This document shows positions 30,718-31,482 of a stretch of DNA of 31,482 nucleotides, piece by piece. Position numbers and translations under genes: made by a program. The number at the start of each line of letters is the position of its first letter. The first letter of the stretch is position 1. A model generated the notes under the pieces. It made no database searches. It worked only from the letters and a program-made list of their open reading frames with translations, and was not told the origin of the DNA. Source of the DNA: JAXMHQ01 sp046346665. GTDB lineage: Bacteria; Verrucomicrobiota; Verrucomicrobiia; Limisphaerales; JAXMHQ01. The stretch lies in NCBI GenBank assembly GCA_046346665.1, contig JAXMHQ010000045.1, forward strand, positions 1 through 31,482, given 5' to 3'.

Positions 30718-31482
30718 CCGGAGTCGCGGGTTTTTCGGCAGGCGCATTCGTCGCCGGTGTCGCGCCGATCCGCTTCAGGAACGGTTCGATCGACCGCGGC
30801 CGGCCCAGGAATTTTTCGATCGAGATGTTCACGTCCCGGGAATCGCCCGGCTCGTAAATTTCCTTCCGCAGCCGCATGCCGGCGGTTTTGTCGAAATAAC
30901 CGTCCGGCGCGGTTTCAAACACGGTTGCCATGTCGGCGGCGATGGCGTCCGCCCAGGCGTAGCCGTAATACCCGGCGCCGTAGCCGATGATGTGGTTGAA
31001 ATAGGCGACGAACGCGGTGTCGGCCGGCACCGGCAGGAACACGTCGCTCAGGACCTTGTTGGAGAGCGGCAGTGTGTCGGAGGCGTTGGTGGCGTGAATT
31101 TGCGTGTGCAGGGCCAGGTCCATTTCGCCGAAGCACAGTTGCCGGCGATAGCGCGTTCCCTCCGTCGCGAGCCGGGAGGCCTTCAGTTGCGCGAGCGTTT
31201 CGGCGGGAATTTTTTTCGTCGGATCCCGGTAATCCGCCGCGAAGCTGTCGAGCACGGTTTTGTCCCACACCCAGTTCTCCAGCATCTGGGAGGGGGCCTC
31301 GACGAAATCGCGCGGCACGCTGGTGCCCGAGAAGCGCACGTATTGCGCCCGGGTGAGGATGGAGTGCATCGCGTGGCCGAACTCGTGGAACAGCGTCACG
31401 ACGTCCTCGTGCTGCATGAGCGACGGATGATCCATGGTGGGCGCCGGGAAATTGCAGATCAAACCCACGGTTGGCCGCTGGT
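30704..31482 (-). CDS. M3-family oligopeptidase, 3' part only
   Basis: This is the C-terminal part (about 258 residues) of a zinc oligopeptidase of the thimet/oligopeptidase A family; the gene enters from beyond the window end. The zinc motif HEFGH is visible in VTLFHEFGHAMHSIL. It is preceded by QRPTVGLICNFPAP and followed by SGTSVPRDFVEAPSQMLENWVWD with the third zinc ligand region. YGAGYYGYAWADAIAADM is the family's substrate-loop tyrosine cluster. The enzyme trims short peptides, in the cytoplasm if OpdA-like; the N-terminus is missing so location is unknown. It lies near three peptide transporters. The tail (PATNAPAEKPATPDAPH) is low-complexity. Confidence 0.93.
   Translation of the reverse strand, partial: QRPTVGLICNFPAPTMDHPSLMQHEDVVTLFHEFGHAMHSILTRAQYVRFSGTSVPRDFVEAPSQMLENWVWDKTVLDSFAADYRDPTKKIPAETLAQLKASRLATEGTRYRRQLCFGEMDLALHTQIHATNASDTLPLSNKVLSDVFLPVPADTAFVAYFNHIIGYGAGYYGYAWADAIAADMATVFETAPDGYFDKTAGMRLRKEIYEPGDSRDVNISIEKFLGRPRSIEPFLKRIGATPATNAPAEKPATPDAPH

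Noticed and set aside
1..31482. tRNA, rRNA, phage or complete insertion sequence
   Set aside because: I found no tRNA-like cloverleaf, ribosomal RNA segment, integrase, or transposase gene anywhere in the window.

Overview
The window comes from a Gram-negative, moderately GC-rich bacterium. My best reading is a member of the Verrucomicrobiota (Pedosphaera/Limisphaerales-like). This rests on an LptD outer-membrane assembly protein, a SUF system with SufU and SufT, a sensor kinase followed by a response regulator and a secreted TPR/ankyrin protein, a secreted GH13 enzyme ending in a short domain that closes on YYRLR, and intergenic spaces packed with short inverted repeats. The assignment is by recall of family style, not by any search.

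Layout. 1-3.5 kb: a leftward fur/perR-like - sufB - sufC cluster with a Fur/PerR-type box in front of the regulator. 3.5-6.8 kb: a rightward histidine kinase and an OmpR-type response regulator. 6.9-9.9 kb: a rightward secreted TPR-ankyrin gene, intact for about 400 codons and then frameshifted to its end. 9.9-10.4 kb: repeat-filled spacer. 10.3-12.4 kb: leftward pyrR-pyrB with a PyrR-binding hairpin and terminator directly before pyrR; pyrB is interrupted by clustered indels. 12.5-13.6 kb: leftward mrp/apbC. 13.8-17.5 kb: rightward sufD-sufU-sufT-sufS. 17.7-18.7 kb: a receiver protein with a four-cysteine tail and a small membrane protein. 18.9-22.3 kb: convergent metallophosphoesterase and lptD. 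22.4-28.1 kb: a small conserved-looking ORF and three peptide transporters (OPT, POT, OPT). 28.2-31.5 kb: leftward secreted GH13 protein, a STAS-like protein overlapping the end of an M3 oligopeptidase, which runs off the window.

How the genes fit. SufB, SufC and SufD form the Fe-S scaffold, SufS with SufU supplies sulfur, and SufT and Mrp are maturation or carrier factors. The complete machinery is present but split into two opposed blocks about 11 kb apart. The M3 oligopeptidase and the three transporters suggest a peptide-using lifestyle.

The most striking feature is the repeats. At least eleven elements share one design: a GTAG tetranucleotide followed by a short hairpin, most often with a GTGA-like loop. 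This is the hallmark of REP elements mobilised by REP-associated (RAYT/TnpA-REP) transposases. A head-to-head pair sits in frame inside the histidine kinase. In four other genes (sufS, the second OPT, the GH13 gene and the STAS gene) a GTAG end faces and touches or supplies the stop codon. Other repeat families supply the stop codons of the kinase and the response regulator and part of a signal peptide. No RAYT gene is in the window.
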